Counted from the stretch's first letter, positions 7,931-15,636 are shown. The stretch: 64,000 nucleotides of DNA from Jeotgalibacillus malaysiensis (GCA_000818095.1 CP009416.1:507501-571500); one strand, 5' to 3'. The notes: a model not told the origin generated them from the letters alone. Numbers and translations: made by a program.

Positions 7931-7949
7931 TGAGAATGAGAATCATTCA
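7931..7949 (+). promoter_or_regulatory. Fur box upstream of ferredoxin-NADP reductase gene
   Basis: TGAGAATGAGAATCATTCA contains the TGAGAAT/ATTC half-sites of a Fur 7-1-7 motif. It lies about 55 bp before the flavoenzyme start, facing away from the fhuC box. Confidence 0.8.
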
Positions 7950-8003
7950 CTTATACATCAACGTTCACGGGAGATTTCAACTTGAAAATCAGGAGTGAAG
8001 ATC

Positions 8004-9044
8004 ATGGAGAAAAAAATATTTGACGTGACAATTATCGGTGGAGGCCCTGCAGGATTATATTCAGCGTTTTACAGTGGCCTGCGCGGAATGACAGCTAAAA
8101 TTCTTGAATATCAGCCGCATTTAGGCGGAAAAGTAAACGTATATCCGGAGAAAATGATCTGGGATGCAGGGGGCATGCCGCCTGTGACCGGTGCAAAAAT
8201 GGTCAAACAGATGGTCGAGCAGGGACTCACATTTAACCCGGAAGTTCATTTGAATGAAAAAGTTGAGTCCATCAGTAAAAATGAAAACGGTCACTTTATC
8301 GTTAAAGCCGCAAGTGGAAATGTACATATTTCTAAAACGGTGATCGTAGCGGTTGGAAGCGGGATTTTAAATCCGCAAAAGCTGCAGATCGAAGGAGCAG
8401 AGCGCTTTGAAGTATCCAATCTTCATTACACAGTGCAGTCGCTGAAGAAGTTTAAAGATAAGACGGTCCTGATCTCAGGTGGGGGGAATACAGCGATTGA
8501 CTGGGCGAATGAGCTCGAGCCGGTTGCGAAAAAAGTATATATCACACACCGCAGCTGTAACTTCAAAGGGCATGAATCCCAAATCGGTCAGCTGATGAAT
8601 AGCACGGCTGAATGTCTCTTAAACACGCAGATCACAAAACTGCACGCAAATGAGGCACATGACGCAATTGACCGCGTAGAGCTGACGCACAGCATCACGA
8701 ATGAGTCGAGCTCACTTGAAGTGGATGACGTTATTATTAATCATGGCTATGAAATTGATGCTTCACTCATTAAAAACAGTGAACTGCCAATCCAGATGGT
8801 TGATGATTATTTCATTAAAACAGCGTCTGGCGGAGATTCAAGTGTGCCGGGTCTTTATGCTGCAGGGGATATTTCAAAGCATGACGGTAAGCTGAATCTG
8901 CTGATGGGTGCTTTCCATGATGCAGCGGGTGCTGTGAATCAGGCGAAGCGCTATATTACACCTGATGCCGGAGCGGCTGCGATGGTGTCTTCACATAATG
9001 ATGTGTTTAAGGAAAAGAACCGTGAACTTGTGAAAAATATATAA
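8004..9044 (+). CDS. Ferredoxin--NADP+ reductase (thioredoxin reductase-like type)
   Basis: A 346-residue FAD/NADP-binding reductase of the YumC/YcgT type. The FAD Rossmann motif GGGPAGLYSAFYSG is near residue 12, LGGKVNVYPEK is the family hallmark after it, the NADP motif SGGGNTAIDWA is near residue 155, and the C-terminal FAD motif is GLYAAGDIS. No CxxC redox centre is present, so it is not a thioredoxin reductase. The start is ATG at 8004, eight bases after AGGAG; the upstream GTG at 7995 overlaps that site and is rejected. The Fur box and the divergent siderophore operon suggest it reduces ferredoxin or flavodoxin, or ferric siderophore directly, during iron starvation. From memory, B. 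subtilis ycgT is also in the Fur regulon. Confidence 0.88.
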   Translation: MEKKIFDVTIIGGGPAGLYSAFYSGLRGMTAKILEYQPHLGGKVNVYPEKMIWDAGGMPPVTGAKMVKQMVEQGLTFNPEVHLNEKVESISKNENGHFIVKAASGNVHISKTVIVAVGSGILNPQKLQIEGAERFEVSNLHYTVQSLKKFKDKTVLISGGGNTAIDWANELEPVAKKVYITHRSCNFKGHESQIGQLMNSTAECLLNTQITKLHANEAHDAIDRVELTHSITNESSSLEVDDVIINHGYEIDASLIKNSELPIQMVDDYFIKTASGGDSSVPGLYAAGDISKHDGKLNLLMGAFHDAAGAVNQAKRYITPDAGAAAMVSSHNDVFKEKNRELVKNI

Positions 9045-9057
9045 GATGACGAAATGG

Positions 9058-9086
9058 CCGGGACATATTGTTGTCTCGGTTTTTTA
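9058..9086 (+). terminator. Intrinsic terminator after ferredoxin reductase gene
   Basis: CCGGGACA pairs with TGTCTCGG (one wobble), followed by seven T. Repeat R1 starts directly after it. Confidence 0.85.
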
Positions 9087-9089
9087 ATC

Positions 9090-9213
9090 GTTTCGCTGCG
9101 CTTCAGGCGGACGCTTTCCGGACGGCGGTTGCTGAGCCTCCTCAGGCTTCGCCTTGCGGGGTCTCAGCTTCCCGCTATTCGTCCCGGAGTCGCCGCCTTC
9201 CACTCCGCTGCAC
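9090..9213. repeat. Dispersed repeat R1, copy 1
   Basis: A GC-rich element of about 125 bp containing CTTCAGGCGGACGCTTTCC, GAGCCTCCTCAGG, GGGGTCTCAGCT and GGAGTCGCCGCCTTCC. The other two copies, in the opposite orientation, are at 26051-26177 and 33438-33563. It belongs to the common Bacillaceae intergenic repeats with a long imperfect dyad. It has no convincing ORF. Confidence 0.85.
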
Positions 9214-9263
9214 TAAATGTTGATAAGCAGAAACCTGCTTTGTCAGTATTTCTAAGTAAAAAA

Positions 9264-9405
9264 TTATCCACAGACAATGACATTAAAACCCGAACATTCG
9301 AATCATCCACATGTGGATAAACTGAAACGTTTTTACTTGTATCTTCAGTGCTTTTCGGTGGATATGTGCATAAAGGATGTGAATAACTGAAACGCTTGTG
9401 CATAA
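9264..9405. other. DnaA-box cluster (possible DnaA titration or reactivation site)
   Basis: Within 142 bp there are five exact matches to the DnaA box TTATNCACA: TTATCCACA at 9264-9272 (+), TGTGGATAA at 9312-9320 (-), TGTGCATAA at 9365-9373 (-), TGTGAATAA at 9379-9387 (-) and TGTGCATAA at 9397-9405 (-). A one-mismatch box TCATCCACA is at 9303-9311. One pair is abutting and head-to-head. No dnaA, dnaN or other oriC gene is nearby, so this resembles the extra-oriC DnaA-box clusters described in B. subtilis rather than an origin. Confidence 0.75.
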
Positions 9406-9444
9406 TAATATTCGTCTGATTCCAGAATTTATCTTTCATACATA

Positions 9445-9475
9445 CAAAAATGCCTGAAGATCGCTCTTCAGGCAT
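9445..9475 (-). terminator. Terminator of small minus-strand gene
   Basis: A perfect 11-bp stem ATGCCTGAAGA / TCTTCAGGCAT with a TCGC loop. The minus strand ends in a T-run. Confidence 0.85.
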
Positions 9476-9481
9476 TTGTCA

Positions 9482-9673
9482 TTAAATACTGTTATTCTTG
9501 CTGATCCCTGAATCGTCACGTACAAGACCTTTCGTTTTTGCCTCATGCAGCTGATTTTTTAATAGCGGATCGTCGTGTTCGTGGTTATTGTAGTTATCTT
9601 TTTCGTCTTTTCCCGTCATCTTGTTCAGCACGTCTTTGACCTTTTCGCCGAAATCCTGATGCTTGTTTTCCAT
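9482..9673 (-). CDS. Small hydrophilic protein of unknown function
   Basis: A 63-residue, highly charged protein beginning MENKHQDFGEKVKDVLNKM. It has no membrane segment and no cysteine. The start at 9673 is preceded by AAGGAGTG at good spacing; a longer upstream reading frame lacks a ribosome site. It ends at a strong terminator, which supports a real transcript. I do not recognise a family. The neighbouring DnaA-box cluster lies just past its terminator. Confidence 0.65.
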   Translation of the reverse strand: MENKHQDFGEKVKDVLNKMTGKDEKDNYNNHEHDDPLLKNQLHEAKTKGLVRDDSGISKNNSI

Positions 9674-9810
9674 TGTGAAACACTCCTTAGGATTTTGCTT
9701 TTCATTTACCCGCTGAGCTGTTCGACAAACATTTGTCACATTTGAAATGAAGGAAAACATTTGTGCCGCTTTTTGTTATGATAAAGAAAAATTGATCGGG
9801 GCGTCATGAT

Positions 9811-10653
9811 ATGAAATTAAAGAAAAGGGAAGCGGCTGCAGCCAGGGTGAGGGAGCAATTTCCGCATCTATTGTGTCCTGTATGCGGAGAAAAACTTGAT
9901 GTGAAAGAACTTACGCTAACCTGTGTGCAGAATCATCAGTTTGATATTGCAAGGAATGGTTCGATTCACTTGTTAACAAAAAATATAAAAACGAAATATA
10001 CAAAGGATTTGTTTGAAGCGCGGCAATATTTAATGCATGAAGCTGCATTTTTTAAGCCGGCGATTGATGAGGTTATCAAATATTTGAGAGATAAAAAACC
10101 CGGTGTGATGCTTGACGCGGGCTGCGGGGAGGGCACTCATTTAGCTCAAATGACTAAGTCACTCGATGGTTTTACCGGAATTGGCATTGACCTTGCGAAA
10201 GACGGAATTCAGACAGCGGCACGTTTTTATGAAGAGGTGCTATGGATTACAGCTGATCTTGCGAAAGCGCCTGTAGAGAGTGAATCGGTGGATGTGATCC
10301 TGAATATTTTATCTCCGGCAAACTACCGTGAGTTTGCGAGGCTGTTAAAAGAAGATAGGGAAGTCATTAAAATTGTGCCGCGTTCAGGTTATTTAAAGGA
10401 ACTGCGCCAGCATTATTTTGGCGGTGGATATGAAAATGAAGAAACCGTATCTGCATTTTACGATCAGTTTGATGTGACAGAAAAGCTGACTGTGACAGTG
10501 GTCCAGTCACTTGATCAGCAGGCGATCGAAGCGCTGGTTCATATGACGCCGCTCAGCTGGCGGGCTGATCCTGAAAAAGTAGACTCTTTTAAAGCTTTAG
10601 CTCGCACTGATATGACACTTGATGTGGATATATTAATCGGGCGGAAAAAATGA
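9811..10653 (+). CDS. rlmA: RlmA-type 23S rRNA (guanine-N1)-methyltransferase
   Basis: A 280-residue SAM-dependent methyltransferase of the RlmA/TlrB family. The N-terminal zinc finger is visible as CPVC...C..NHQFD (Cys pair near residue 22, then Cys and His). The SAM-binding motif is MLDAGCGEGTH (about residues 104-114), and NILSPANYREFARLL corresponds to the post-motif catalytic region. The family methylates G745 (E. coli RlmA) or G748 (Gram-positive TlrB) in helix 35 of 23S rRNA; the Gram-positive position is expected here. The start is ATG at 9811. The gene appears monocistronic. Confidence 0.85.
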   Translation: MKLKKREAAAARVREQFPHLLCPVCGEKLDVKELTLTCVQNHQFDIARNGSIHLLTKNIKTKYTKDLFEARQYLMHEAAFFKPAIDEVIKYLRDKKPGVMLDAGCGEGTHLAQMTKSLDGFTGIGIDLAKDGIQTAARFYEEVLWITADLAKAPVESESVDVILNILSPANYREFARLLKEDREVIKIVPRSGYLKELRQHYFGGGYENEETVSAFYDQFDVTEKLTVTVVQSLDQQAIEALVHMTPLSWRADPEKVDSFKALARTDMTLDVDILIGRKK

Positions 10654-10758
10654 AATAAATCTAAACCTTGAACATTTACTGGACTGCGCACTTTTTAGTG
10701 TGAATCTGTGTCATACTGTAGCTATCTGAAAAAAGCTGATTAAAAAGGAGCGTCAACA

Positions 10759-10950
10759 TTGTCATTTGTGATCCGTTTTGTTATTTACACAGCCATTTAT
10801 TTTGTATTCTCAGCACTATGGGATCTTGCACTTGCTGATCAGATTAACTGGGGACCAAACGCAGTTCAGTCTGTGATGTTTGGATTTTTCTTTACGATGT
10901 TAATGTGGTATTTCGAGGTTAAAAGACGTAAAAGAGAGCAGCAATCGTAA
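10759..10950 (+). CDS. Small two-segment membrane protein
   Basis: A 63-residue protein with a hydrophobic N-terminal half (FVIRFVIYTAIYFVFSALW), a short loop, a second segment (MFGFFFTMLMWYF) and a basic C-terminal tail. The start is TTG at 10759 with AAAGGAG nine bases upstream. Its stop codon overlaps the ATG of the next gene (TAATG), so the two small membrane proteins are translationally coupled. The function is unknown. Confidence 0.7.
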   Translation: MSFVIRFVIYTAIYFVFSALWDLALADQINWGPNAVQSVMFGFFFTMLMWYFEVKRRKREQQS

Positions 10951-11138
10951 TGAAAAAGCGCGCAATGGGCGTCTTCATTCTTGTATTCAGTCTGCTTGGT
11001 ATTTTTGATCTGATTCAAAATGGGGAAGTACTATTTCTCGTGAATATTGTTGCGGCGGCAGTTTTTGCACTGGCCTATTATTTTCTATGGAAGAAGATGG
11101 GCTGGTATAAAGCACCCGGGGAAAATAAAAGACCCTGA
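10950..11138 (+). CDS. Small two-segment membrane protein
   Basis: A 62-residue protein with two hydrophobic segments (about 5-21 and 28-46) and a basic tail. It is coupled to the preceding gene through TAATG. Its stop codon lies within the stem of a terminator. The function is unknown, but the pair is likely made together in the membrane. Confidence 0.7.
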   Translation: MKKRAMGVFILVFSLLGIFDLIQNGEVLFLVNIVAAAVFALAYYFLWKKMGWYKAPGENKRP

Positions 11139-11167
11139 GACGGCTTGATCCGTTTCAGGTTCTTTTT
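11131..11167 (+). terminator. Terminator of the small membrane-protein pair
   Basis: CCTGAGACGG pairs with CCGTTTCAGG (one wobble), extended by GA/TC, followed by TTTTT. Repeat R2 begins two bases later. Confidence 0.85.
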
Positions 11168-11168
11168 G

Positions 11169-11294
11169 TGTCCAGCTTCAGGCGCTAGCTCCTCGGGTCA
11201 TAAGCCACGCATCGGTAAACGGGAAAGATCAGCCGTTTTCCGCTCCGCGTCTTATGCCCGTCGTAGCTGAACGAGCGCCTTGCGCTTTTCTGTG
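11169..11294. repeat. Dispersed repeat R2, copy overlapping yvrJ 3' end
   Basis: It begins TCCAGCTTCAGGCGCTAGC and ends GAGCGCCTTGCGCTTTTC. The inner part has GTCATAAG and CTTATGCCCGTCG arms flanking a variable hairpin. Related copies are at 22828-22999, 39675-39960 and 44077-44445. The element covers the last 20-odd codons of the YvrJ-family gene. Confidence 0.85.
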
Positions 11295-11417
11295 TTCAGT
11301 TAATCCGTGAATGGACTGGATGACTGCTTCGAGCTTGGCTTCAATCCGGTGAAGTAAATACAGCGTCACAATGATTGGGAAACCGACGTCACTGATAAAA
11401 GAAATCCACTGTTCCAT
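11229..11417 (-). CDS. YvrJ-family small membrane protein (C-terminus replaced by repeat)
   Basis: The N-terminal 40 residues (MEQWISFISDVGFPIIVTL, then YLLHRIEAKLE) match the YvrJ family: one membrane helix followed by an amphipathic helix. YvrJ proteins are usually 45-55 residues. Here the final 21 or so residues (from HRKAQGARS on) and the stop codon are encoded by repeat R2, so the natural C-terminus was replaced. The start is ATG at 11415-11417 with AAAGGAG upstream. It is the last gene of a DUF1659-DUF2922-yvrJ set often found together in Bacilli; the function is unknown. Confidence 0.8.
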   Translation of the reverse strand: MEQWISFISDVGFPIIVTLYLLHRIEAKLEAVIQSIHGLTEHRKAQGARSATTGIRRGAENG

Positions 11418-11441
11418 TCCTTCAGCTCCTTTCATGAAATT

Positions 11442-11475
11442 AAAAAAGACGATCAGCCCTGGAGCTGACCGCCAT
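11442..11475 (-). terminator. Possible terminator or attenuator before yvrJ
   Basis: GGTCAGC(TCCAGG)GCTGATC on the minus strand, then TTTTTT. The hairpin is imperfect and sits between the DUF2922 gene and the yvrJ ribosome site. Confidence 0.5.
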
Positions 11476-11481
11476 TTCTGA

Positions 11482-11703
11482 TTACACGCCTAATTCAACT
11501 GCTTCAACGCCTCTTGATACAACGCGTGCGCTTTTAATGCCTGTAAGCGCGCCTGATGGAGAGATAAATAGATTTTCATCAATCACCACCTGCATAGCAG
11601 CCTGAACAGCTGCCGGATCAACCGGCTCGAGCGGATTGTCTACTGTTAAAGAAGCGTTTTTGCCTTCTTCAGTGATAAAAACAAGCTCTAATGTTTTATT
11701 CAT
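11482..11703 (-). CDS. DUF2922 family protein
   Basis: A 73-residue protein matching DUF2922. It begins MNKTLELVFITEEGKNASLTV and has DPAAVQAAMQVVIDENLF in the middle, which predicts a small alpha/beta fold. The start is ATG at 11703 with GGAGG upstream. DUF2922, DUF1659 and YvrJ are neighbours in many Bacillus genomes, sometimes beside sporulation or surface genes. No biochemical role is known to me. Confidence 0.85.
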   Translation of the reverse strand: MNKTLELVFITEEGKNASLTVDNPLEPVDPAAVQAAMQVVIDENLFISPSGALTGIKSARVVSRGVEAVELGV

Positions 11704-11736
11704 GCGGGTTCCTCCTTTCTGAAGTGATTATGGTGA

Positions 11737-11955
11737 TTAGATGGTTACTGCGCCTGTTTCGATGTGGCCGATCTCAATAAGTGGGTAGCCTGATAGAGAA
11801 GCCAGTGCAACTGAAGTGTTGTACATCTGTTCTGCCGATGCATTCAGGCGGACTCTGCTGTACGTCTTACGCTTTGTGAATGGTTTGCCTGCTTCGTTCA
11901 GTCCTGCATCAAACAGCAGGCTGATTCTTACGTTGTCTGTTGTTACGCTTGGCAT
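11737..11955 (-). CDS. DUF1659 family protein
   Basis: A 72-residue protein matching DUF1659. It begins MPSVTTDNVRISLLFDAG, then has TFTKRKTYSRVRLNA-like features (KPFTKRKTYSRV). I chose ATG at 11955 because the upstream GTG overlaps the AGGAGGTGAT ribosome site. It is the first gene of the DUF1659-DUF2922-yvrJ operon. The upstream region holds a 21-bp phased array rather than a clear promoter. Confidence 0.85.
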   Translation of the reverse strand: MPSVTTDNVRISLLFDAGLNEAGKPFTKRKTYSRVRLNASAEQMYNTSVALASLSGYPLIEIGHIETGAVTI

Positions 11956-12050
11956 GCTGATCACCTCCTTTCACTCACTAGATCGTAAGTGGAGGGGAGA
12001 AGGGATACCCTTTTTTAAAAAAGTTGTCGGGTTTGGGAGAGGGCGGGATA

Positions 12051-12220
12051 GCTTTCGGGTCAGGTCGGGGGAATTTCGGGTCACATTCGGAACATGTGAG
12101 GTCATATTCCGGATAACTCTGGTCACAAAAATTGAAATAGCCTGATTTTGGGTCAGGTCAGGCATTTTTAAGGTCACATCGATTCGTTTTCGGGTCACCT
12201 CCGACAAATCCCGGATCACA
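12051..12220. repeat. Phased array, family ii: GGTCAC-type boxes every 21 bp (4+4)
   Basis: Boxes of GGTCA(C), often preceded by TTCGG or followed by ATTC, start at 12058, 12079, 12100 and 12121. After a single 30-bp step they restart at 12151, 12172, 12193 and 12214 (the last is GATCA). All other intervals are exactly 21 bp. In minus-strand sense the box is TGACC(C/T). The array lies just downstream of the hmp terminator and upstream of the DUF1659 gene. The minus reading frame through it shows repeated VTR/LTR heptads, a by-product of the period rather than a credible protein. Confidence 0.8.
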
Positions 12221-12244
12221 TCCACACCCGCGATAAAGCCAACA

Positions 12245-12271
12245 CAAAAAAGCCCCCGCAACACGAGGGCT
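12245..12271 (-). terminator. Intrinsic terminator of hmp
   Basis: AGCCC..GGGCT stem (12251-12255 with 12267-12271, extended by CG pairs); on the minus strand it is followed by TTTTTT. Confidence 0.85.
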
Positions 12272-12289
12272 TTCACATTCAATATTCAT

Positions 12290-13495
12290 TTACACAGTCT
12301 GCTCAGTCTTAATTGCCATTGCAGGACCAAAGAATTCGAAGTTAATCTTTTCAGCAGGAACACCGATTGAAGTTAATGATTGAATGACTGCTTCCATAAA
12401 TGGAACAGGTCCGCATACGAAAAATTCCCCTTCAAGGTTTGCTGCCTTCTTTAATACTTCAGCATTGATAAATCCTGTGAAATCACCATCAAGTCCTTCT
12501 TGTTCATAGACGATATAGCTTTTCCCATTCGAAAGCTTTGCTACTGTTTCCTGAACATCTTCTCCGAATGCACGTACATCCTGGTTACGTGCAGCGTGGA
12601 TAAAGGTTACTGGACGTTCTGCATTTTTTTCAGCAATTGATTTCAGCATCGTATACATTGGTGTAATCCCTACGCCGCCGCTGATCAGTGTAAGCGGGTG
12701 TTCTTCATGAATATTACAGTAGAAGTCTCCTGCAGGCACACTCAGTTCAAGCGTATCTCCTTCTTTTAGCTCGTTGTGGAGGAAGGTTGATACGCGGCCG
12801 TTTGGATCCATCTCTGCTTCTTTTTTAACAGAAATTCTGTAATAGTCAGGTGTATAAGCAGTAGAGAGACTGTATTGACGGTTCAGCAGATATTCATCAC
12901 CTGGAATTCTTGTGCGGATCGTTACATATTGTCCCGGCTTGAATGCAGGCAGGTTTTCTCCGTCAGCAGGCTTTAAATAAAATGAAGTAATCAATGAACT
13001 TTCCTGCTCTTTTTTAGCAATGATAAAGTCTTTGAATCCTTCCCAGCCGCCATCAGTTGAAGCTGCTTCATCGTACATTTCCTTCTCGATTGAAATGAAT
13101 GCATCAGCGATCACGCCGTATGCTTCACCCCATGCCTGGAGAATGTCATCTGTGGCAGCATCGCCAAGTACGTCTTTGATGGCTTTCAGTAGATATTCAC
13201 CTACGATCGGGTAATGTTCTGGTAAAACGCCGAGACTGCGGTGTTTGTGGGCGATTTTTTTAACAGCGGGAATAATCGCTTCAAGCTGATCGATGTGAAC
13301 GGCAGCTGCATAGACTGCGTTGGCAAGCGCCGTCTGCTGACGTCCCTGTTTTTGATTTGCGTGGTTAAAAATATTCAGTAATTCAGGGTGTGCATCAAAA
13401 AGCATTGAATAGAATCGTGTAGTAATCTCAGTTCCTTTAACTTCAAGTACAGGGACAGTGGCTTTAACTGTGTCGATTGTCTGTTGAGAAAGCAT
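12290..13495 (-). CDS. hmp: Flavohemoprotein (nitric oxide dioxygenase)
   Basis: A 401-residue flavohemoglobin that converts NO to nitrate with O2 and NADPH. An N-terminal globin (1-135) has the heme-ligating His85 in KHRSLGV. The FAD domain has RQYSLS (FAD binding) and the C-terminal NAD domain has GGVGITPM and FFVCGPVPFM. Length and the N-terminal MLSQQTIDTVKATVPVL match Bacillus Hmp. I chose ATG at 13495 over an upstream TTG, in line with the family. The gene is divergent from nsrR, with two NsrR-like sites between them, so it should be induced by NO. Confidence 0.95.
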   Translation of the reverse strand: MLSQQTIDTVKATVPVLEVKGTEITTRFYSMLFDAHPELLNIFNHANQKQGRQQTALANAVYAAAVHIDQLEAIIPAVKKIAHKHRSLGVLPEHYPIVGEYLLKAIKDVLGDAATDDILQAWGEAYGVIADAFISIEKEMYDEAASTDGGWEGFKDFIIAKKEQESSLITSFYLKPADGENLPAFKPGQYVTIRTRIPGDEYLLNRQYSLSTAYTPDYYRISVKKEAEMDPNGRVSTFLHNELKEGDTLELSVPAGDFYCNIHEEHPLTLISGGVGITPMYTMLKSIAEKNAERPVTFIHAARNQDVRAFGEDVQETVAKLSNGKSYIVYEQEGLDGDFTGFINAEVLKKAANLEGEFFVCGPVPFMEAVIQSLTSIGVPAEKINFEFFGPAMAIKTEQTV

Positions 13496-13514
13496 GTAAT
13501 CAATCACTCCATTA

Positions 13515-13537
13515 AAGATGTATTTTTAATATATCTT
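13515..13537 (-). promoter_or_regulatory. NsrR operator at hmp promoter
   Basis: A dyad of AAGATGTAT and ATATATCTT arms around an AT-rich centre, close to the Bacillus NsrR consensus. It lies about 20 bp before the hmp start. Confidence 0.8.
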
Positions 13538-13568
13538 AATGATAAAGCTTTTAGGTTTAAAAGCAATA

Positions 13569-13589
13569 TATAAAATGCATCTTTAATAA
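13569..13589 (+). promoter_or_regulatory. Second NsrR-like site
   Basis: ATAAAATGCATCTTTAATA holds one good half-site (ATGCATCTT) and an AT-rich partner. It lies between the hmp and nsrR promoters and suggests autoregulation. Confidence 0.55.
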
Positions 13590-13673
13590 AATAGACACAT
13601 CTGATCTTTCATTTTGGCAGTCAGGTGTCTTTACATGTATAATGAAATCTCAATCATAGATAGGGTGAGGTTA

Positions 13674-14111
13674 ATGAAATTAACTTTATATACAGATTAC
13701 TCTCTGCGTGTACTGATTTATCTTGGTGCAAAAGAAGAGGGAGAGCTCTCTAACATTCAGGAAATCGCTGATGCTTATCAGATCTCGAAAAATCATCTGA
13801 TGAAAGTCACGCATGAGCTCGGGAAACTCGGCCTCATTGAAACGATCAGGGGGAGAAAAGGTGGGATCCGCCTTGCGAAAAAGCCTGAAGAGATCAATGT
13901 AGGTAAAGTGGTCAGAAAAACAGAGGATCATTTCGAGCTGGTTGAGTGCTTTCAGCCGGGTGGAGGTAACTGTGTGATTTCTCCGGTCTGCGGACTGAAG
14001 CATGCACTTGCAAAAGCATTGCAGGCTTATTTAAAGGTACTGGATGAATATACACTTGCTGATCTTGTACACAATCCACTTGAGCTTCGCAGTCTTTTTC
14101 AGAATGATTAA
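13674..14111 (+). CDS. nsrR: Rrf2-family nitric oxide sensor NsrR
   Basis: A 145-residue Rrf2 regulator. An N-terminal winged helix (YTDYSLRVLIYLG, then ISKNHLMKVTHEL) is followed by the iron-sulfur ligands Cys92, Cys100 and Cys106 (C-x7-C-x5-C), at the same positions as the [4Fe-4S] ligands of B. subtilis NsrR. NO damages the cluster and releases the hmp promoter. The start is ATG at 13674 with a GGTGAGG site; the in-frame codons further upstream lack a ribosome site and extend past the family N-terminus. Confidence 0.93.
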   Translation: MKLTLYTDYSLRVLIYLGAKEEGELSNIQEIADAYQISKNHLMKVTHELGKLGLIETIRGRKGGIRLAKKPEEINVGKVVRKTEDHFELVECFQPGGGNCVISPVCGLKHALAKALQAYLKVLDEYTLADLVHNPLELRSLFQND

Positions 14112-14114
14112 TAG

Positions 14115-14148
14115 ACAAAGTCTCTTATTTATGAGGCTTTGTTTTTTT
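14115..14148 (+). terminator. Intrinsic terminator of nsrR
   Basis: ACAAAG-CTC pairs with GAG-CTTTGT (one bulge), followed by a run of T. Confidence 0.85.
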
Positions 14149-14263
14149 GTGCACATTAAAAAAAGACACAACCTGAAAGTTTTTTTATGATAATAGGGTA
14201 TAGGAATAAAGAATTAGTATATAATAAAAGGACTATTATCATAATATAAGTGAGGGTATATGA

Positions 14264-15559
14264 ATGCTGACATTTAAACGAAAAGAAATCTCCCACCACA
14301 ATGCGCCAATGACCTATCCTGCAAAAGCAGAGATTGCCAATACAAAACGAGAGTTAGCTGACAGATTATTTTATATGGGATTCAAACAGGAACATGTGAA
14401 AAAGCTGCAGGAGCTTAGTCCTGTGATCACTTTCATTCTTGATGATATTCTCGAAACGGTGCTCGATCATTTAATGAAAAGTCCTGAGATGGCAAAGATC
14501 GCTAAGGAATCTTCAACACGTGAACGATTAAAGAAGGTATTTGCCGATTATTTCAGAAGCTTACTCAGCGGAAAGCTGGATGACGAGTATTTTGCGATGC
14601 GTAAAAGAATGGGAGAAACACATAACAGGTTCGGTGTGCCGGTCACTTGGTTTCTGGCAACCTATGCATCTTTCCAGACCCTGCTTATACCAAAAGTAGT
14701 AGAGCAGCTTTATAAGGATCCTGAAGAACTGCAAAAATCACTTTTAGCGATTACGCATGTAATGAATCTGGATTCGCAGCTTGTAACAGATCATTATATG
14801 ACGATCAGAATGAACGCGCTTGAAGAGGCCAATCAGCGTAATGAACAGCTGCAAATGGAGATTGCTTCTGTCAGTCAGGAGGTCGCAGCTTCAGTCACAC
14901 AGGCTGAGCATACGGTCATCAGAACGAGTGAGAGTGCAGCGCAGATTCTAGAAGAAACAGGACAGACAGAAAAGTCCAGCAAAAATCTTGTAGGACTTGC
15001 CAAAGAAAATGAAAAGCTGATGAATGAGATGGAGAGACAATTTGTTCAGTCTGCTGAAAAAGTAGGGTTGTCAGTAGAAGGCATGAACAATTTGAAGAAT
15101 ACGTCGGAAGAAATCATTAAAATGACGCAGGGCATTGAAGCGATTGCTGATCAGACGAATCTGCTGGCATTAAATGCTTCAATTGAAGCGGCACGAGCGG
15201 GAGAGCACGGAAAAGGCTTTGCAGTTGTAGCAAGCGAGGTCAGAAAGCTTGCTGAAAACGCAAAAGCGCTGAGCGGCCAGATTAACGGTCTGATTGATCA
15301 GAACAATAAAGGCATTCAGTCGCTCGTCTTACAGATGAAGGAACTGAATGAAGAAAACCATGCTTCACAGGATAACGTTAAGCGGGTTAAAACCGGATTA
15401 TCAACCTTCCAGGTAGAGATGGAAAACTATCTTGAAATGTTTGGCCGCAACAAAAAAGACCTTGAAACAATCGTAAGCTCAATTCAGGAAATCAACGAAA
15501 CAACAAGCGGACTTTCACTTGCAACAGAACAGCTTGTGAAGAAGGCTGAGCTTAAATAA
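14264..15559 (+). CDS. hemAT: Heme-based aerotactic transducer HemAT
   Basis: A 431-residue soluble chemoreceptor. An N-terminal sensor globin (about 25-180) has the proximal heme ligand His120 in the motif [11 protein letters not shown] linker coiled coil follows, then a methyl-accepting signalling domain whose tip carries [21 protein letters not shown] split across the hairpin (the CheA/CheW-binding turn), flanked by [16 protein letters not shown]. There is no membrane segment, as in B. subtilis HemAT. It senses O2 and drives aerotaxis through CheA. It is monocistronic, with a strong terminator. Confidence 0.94.
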   Translation: MLTFKRKEISHHNAPMTYPAKAEIANTKRELADRLFYMGFKQEHVKKLQELSPVITFILDDILETVLDHLMKSPEMAKIAKESSTRERLKKVFADYFRSLLSGKLDDEYFAMRKRMGETHNRFGVPVTWFLATYASFQTLLIPKVVEQLYKDPEELQKSLLAITHVMNLDSQLVTDHYMTIRMNALEEANQRNEQLQMEIASVSQEVAASVTQAEHTVIRTSESAAQILEETGQTEKSSKNLVGLAKENEKLMNEMERQFVQSAEKVGLSVEGMNNLKNTSEEIIKMTQGIEAIADQTNLLALNASIEAARAGEHGKGFAVVASEVRKLAENAKALSGQINGLIDQNNKGIQSLVLQMKELNEENHASQDNVKRVKTGLSTFQVEMENYLEMFGRNKKDLETIVSSIQEINETTSGLSLATEQLVKKAELK

Positions 15560-15607
15560 AAATAATTCTACTCTATGTGAAAACATAGTGCAGCGAAGCG
15601 GTTATAA

Positions 15608-15636
15608 GACCGAGACATCCATGTCCCGGTCTTTTT
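15608..15636 (+). terminator. Intrinsic terminator of hemAT
   Basis: GACCGAGACAT / ATGTCCCGGTC stem with a two-base CC centre, followed by TTTTT. Confidence 0.85.

Noticed and set aside
9264-9405. Chromosomal origin of replication
   Set aside because: DnaA boxes are present, but there is no dnaA/dnaN, no clear AT-rich unwinding element and no strand switch of gene direction typical of oriC.
11971-12282. A 103-codon minus-strand ORF with VTR/LTR heptads
   Set aside because: It reads through the family ii array and the hmp terminator; the repetition follows the 21-bp DNA period.
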